From positions 186,001 through 250,000 of the forward strand of contig JAGQDJ010000072.1 in assembly GCA_022885665.1 (NCBI GenBank): a stretch of 64,000 nucleotides of DNA. The letters are read 5' to 3'. Shown piece by piece: positions 60,801-64,000 of this stretch. Within the stretch, counting starts at the first letter, position 1; each line of letters opens with the position of its first letter. The notes under the pieces were generated by a model. It made no database searches and had not been told where the DNA came from. It saw nothing but the letters and a program-made list of their open reading frames with translations. The DNA comes from Triops longicaudatus (lineage: Eukaryota > Arthropoda > Branchiopoda > Notostraca > Triopsidae). The position numbers and the translations under genes are program-made.

Positions 60801-63290
60801 AAAGCTGTCTGTTTTATAGCAGCTAGAAATAATTAATAGCCTAGCTTTTCGTCAACTCACTATCTGTATAATGGCTCTATGTCAGCTGACCGAGGTATAG
60901 CCATTTCTCGTCCTTTCGTTTGAAATTTTCTCCACGCTTCTTACTCATTTATATACATCATTATTGCTGGATACACAGAGAAACTTTTTCACGTCCCCCT
61001 CCAGTTGTATTATGTATTCGGCGGATGCTACCTCTTTTCTTATTCCGGCTTCCGAAAGGATCGCCGTGACATATTTTCTCTCCCGCTCGCTTGTAACGAA
61101 TTAGAAAACCAAGCGGGACGAATTCTACATGTCGAAGGATTTTGCACGAAACGAATTCCTACCGTCCGATTCCTGTGCATTTTTCACTCGCTTTTTTGTC
61201 TTAGCCCTTTTTAGCCATTTCATGAGCCTGTTGCACCTCTTGCCTGTCTTTGGTCTACCTCGGGTACACGATATTTTGCCTATATTGGACAAATGTAAAA
61301 GCTTATAGGAAAAAGACTCAGAAGCCCGAAAGAAATAACTTGACGGATACCTGAGCGAGTGTCCTTCGACTTGCGAATGGTCTATCTTGGTTATTCAGAA
61401 AACGCGACTAAAACTGTGGTGACTTTACACTAGAAATGAGGTCTTGGAGCTCGGTAACCTTCTGTCAGCGGTAAAAATCCGTTGAAAAATGAAGGATAGC
61501 TCCCGAGGATAGTACAAAATATTCCTCGAAAATCGCAATCGCTACCGGAGCTGTTTAAAATTAAAGGAAACCAAAAGGAAAACGCAGCTAGAAAGGAACG
61601 ACCGTTGTAATATGTTTATTTAGGACTCCATGATTTCGTAATAGTATATTTGTTTGATTTATGAAGAAAAGTCGTTCTCTCACTGCCGTCGGTACAAATC
61701 TTGTCAACAATGCTATAATTTCAATGGCACGAAGTTGCCTTTTCCGATCGTTAAGTTACGAAGGGCGAAACTACACTTTAGTTTTAATATTAAGCTCAAT
61801 TTGGCATTCGGTGCTAGGTGTAACGTTGTGTTCGTAAGATAAAGTGCTAAATAAATATGTGTCATTTTTGCCCCATTCAGAAGGTATACCTATAATAGGA
61901 TAAACTTTAATACAATTAGCACTTATAGGGTTTCTGTATTGCAACAACAGTTCGTGGGAATTTTTTTAAATTTTTCCACAGCTTCCGAGTCCAGACTTTT
62001 ACCAATCGCAGGAAGGCCAGCTCTGATTATTGGAATTTTACTAGGTCCTTTACACATTGTTGCGATACTCGGAAGAGGGGAACGTTTGAATAGCAAATAG
62101 CGGAAACTCGATCCAAGATCCTCCATTCAAGCGAACAGGAATTTCTTTTTCTACTTTTCCGTCTCTTAGTCTTTCATTAACTTGGCACTCTTATTCAGTT
62201 CCCAGACCTCATTAAATACATACAATGAGACGCAGCTCAGATTATAAGAACAAAAATACCAAGAATATTGTTAAAAAAAAGGGAAGAAAAACTACATTTT
62301 TTTAAAGAAAAAAGTAGCAACACAGTTGTGTTGCTTATTTTTCTCTTTAAATAAAATGTTGCATAAAAATACATGGCAACTGGTAAATAAAGGGTCTGAC
62401 TTAACAAACAAAGAAGTCCATCTGACAGGCTTGTCGCAGTTTTTTCTCCTCTTTAAGTCTTATAACTTCTAAAAGGGACCCTGACGGGTATTTAATTTGG
62501 GGGCTTCTCGAACAAAGACTTGAAAGTGTCATGATTTGGCTGTTATATAGCTAAGTGGACGCTTTTCTTACATCTTTATTTGTCTGTCAATCCTATGTTT
62601 CGGTACGTTTCTAGGATTGCTAGGCAGGATTCGATCAAGCTTAACTTAATTATGTTCCTTGACTGCGTTGTCCGAGAAACCGAGCGGCTTGCAGAAGGTA
62701 ACCAAACCAGGGACAATTTTTTATTAAATAAAAAAATACACCAAATGAATTTAATAAATTTTTCTAGTGCAGCTAAGCCTTACCACATTCTCTCTTTCCC
62801 CTTTTCTCGAACTTCAATAAGGTTACGCAACTCGTGCGTAAGTTTCTGGAACGACAGTCAAAGGAAGAAATATAGGGGAGAGGAACATAAAACTTCACCT
62901 CTTTAGTTTACCATTTCCGTTACATGGTATTGATCCGTTATCTGGGTTAAACTGTTGTTCAGTTAGGGGGCATTTTATGGGACAGGTTCAAACGAACTGC
63001 TTATTCCCTTGTCCGCAGTACTAGACGACTGAAAAGATTTTTGTGACAGCTTAAAAGCCTGCCTATGTCCATTATGTAAAGATGCGTTAGGTGGAAAGTG
63101 GTCTCAGTGAGGTAACAAAACACGTTTATGGATTTTCAGCTTTTTTTTTCGTAGGTGTATTGGTTCAAGTTCTGCAGAACACAATGTTCCCAATTTAGCT
63201 TCAATATAATCATAGAGGTGCCTTTTCAGAGCTATTAGCGGCTCCCAGAAGACAAGGAGTTGGTATGGCGAAGAGGGAAAGTCAAGAACG
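57890..63290. other. Gene-poor stretch before TMA7
   Basis: No exon with family support. A cluster of TAACNG-type words lies at 60171-60264 (see findings). The 3' UTR of TMA7 (minus strand) should begin just below 63291, but its end is not placed. Confidence 0.4.
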
Positions 63291-63789
63291 TTACTTTTTA
63301 CCAGATTTCTTGATACCGCTACCACCTAAAGGTCGTACAAGAAAACCAATTATGTGTACAGCCTTTGAAGTCCATGTCGCACGGTTTATTGAGTTTTACC
63401 TAGTGGTCCCTTTTGTGCTTTGGCAGCCAAATCCTTCATTGCTTTCTGCTCTTCTTTGAGCTTTTGCCGGTGGGCCAAGTCAGCCTACGGACATAAAACG
63501 AATATTATTAAGCACTCGCGTGATGTCTAAGTAAGGGATTGTATTATTACCTCGTCCAGTTCCCTGTCTTCCTTCTTGGGGGCCTTCAAAGGTTTCTTCT
63601 TGCCACCTATAATTTAAAACAAAAAGGGAACAAAGCTAGTACTCCTTTCACAATATATTGCAAAGCCCAAATTTAAAAAAATCCAAAGCCACTTCGATGA
63701 AGTACAGACGCAAATATTTAATTTATAATCTTAATATTTATATACCTACTACTACAATTAACTAAATAACTACCTTCTCTTCCGGACAT
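63291..63789 (-). CDS. TMA7: Translation machinery-associated protein 7
   Basis: Complete minus-strand gene with four exons: 63789-63774, 63606-63551, 63484-63400, 63325-63291 (192 nt, 63 residues; the human protein has 64). All introns are GT-AG (167, 66 and 74 bp) and phases agree. The protein starts MSGREGGKKKPLKAPKK, has a charged coiled central part (AHRQKLKEEQKAMKDLAAKA) and ends KGPLGGSGIKKSGKK, all family signatures. TMA7 is a very small, lysine-rich protein that co-purifies with ribosomes in yeast; its exact role is unclear. Reading through intron 3 instead would end after KGPLGKTQ, losing the conserved basic tail, so splicing is needed for a normal product. It may share a promoter with a plus-strand gene beyond the window edge. 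Confidence 0.96.
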
Positions 63790-64000
63790 TTTTTGAAATT
63801 TCTCGAAACTACAGACGAAACAACACGCTTCCAACACCCAGTTACCCAAGTCCCTCGAGGCAGAAGTTTGATCGCGTTCACAATTTAAGGATACGTCGGT
63901 TCGCAGTTCACAGCCAAGTTCGAGCTCAAAGATTTTCCCGCGGTGAGTAGGGTAACTGCAGTAGCTGGGTATTTTTTCTTTTTTTTTCTTTTCTTTTTCA
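63790..64000. promoter_or_regulatory. TMA7 upstream region, possibly a divergent promoter
   Basis: Upstream of the TMA7 start codon. On the plus strand, CCGCG|GTGAGTAG at 63943 is a near-consensus splice donor, and the window ends in a T/C-rich tract finishing TTTTTCA, one base short of a possible acceptor. An intron of about 58 bp would match the size of other introns here. The preceding sequence has no long open frame with a start codon, so a non-coding first exon is the better reading. Confidence 0.4.

Noticed and set aside
63265..63459. Plus-strand 64-codon frame at the right end.
   Set aside because: It is the antisense shadow of TMA7 exons 3 and 4.

Overview
The window is AT-rich nuclear DNA from an animal, most likely an arthropod. 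The evidence is spliced genes with GT-AG introns, a Dpr-type two-immunoglobulin neuronal surface protein (a family expanded in arthropods), abundant (ATT)n and homopolymer repeats, and decayed DNA-transposon pieces. A chelicerate or mite is possible but the sequence does not prove it. No bacterial, organellar or viral gene order is present.

Left end (1-3916) is compact. The 5' end of an ORC1-like gene (BAH domain, minus strand, start codon at 364) lies head-to-head with a complete 13-exon PPWD1 gene (plus strand, 813-3916). The 448 bp between the two start codons probably act as a shared promoter. Apart from one 450-bp intron, the introns here are 51-95 bp, and one of them has a GC donor.

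From 3917 to about 30741 I found no convincing gene. The stretch holds a possible piggyBac-like transposase relic (about 5.8-6.2 kb), a repeated GAAACCGAGATC motif (6.5 kb), a more GC-rich patch open on both strands (7.9-8.3 kb), a 22-bp minisatellite (16.3 kb), opposing T and A tracts (20.5 and 21.1 kb) and an (ATT)25 microsatellite (27.0 kb).

From 30742 to 55063 one long plus-strand gene fits. It is a Dpr-family cell-surface protein, closest from memory to Drosophila dpr12, rebuilt from six coding exons: signal peptide, Ig1 in two exons, Ig2 in two exons, and a hydrophobic C-terminal tail. All phases agree and the predicted protein is 291 residues. The introns are 1.5-8.1 kb and carry microsatellites, pogo/Tigger-like relics and a G-rich hairpin.

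From 55064 to 63290 there is no gene I can support. This stretch does contain a very short hAT-type MITE with a perfect 8-bp target-site duplication. At the right end lies a complete four-exon TMA7 gene on the minus strand (63291-63789). Just beyond it, a consensus splice donor at 63943 followed by a pyrimidine tract running off the window suggests another divergent plus-strand gene.

ORC1 (replication licensing), PPWD1 (spliceosome) and TMA7 (translation) are housekeeping genes with tiny introns. The dpr gene is a neuronal adhesion gene with large introns. No functional link between them is implied beyond adjacency and the likely shared promoters.
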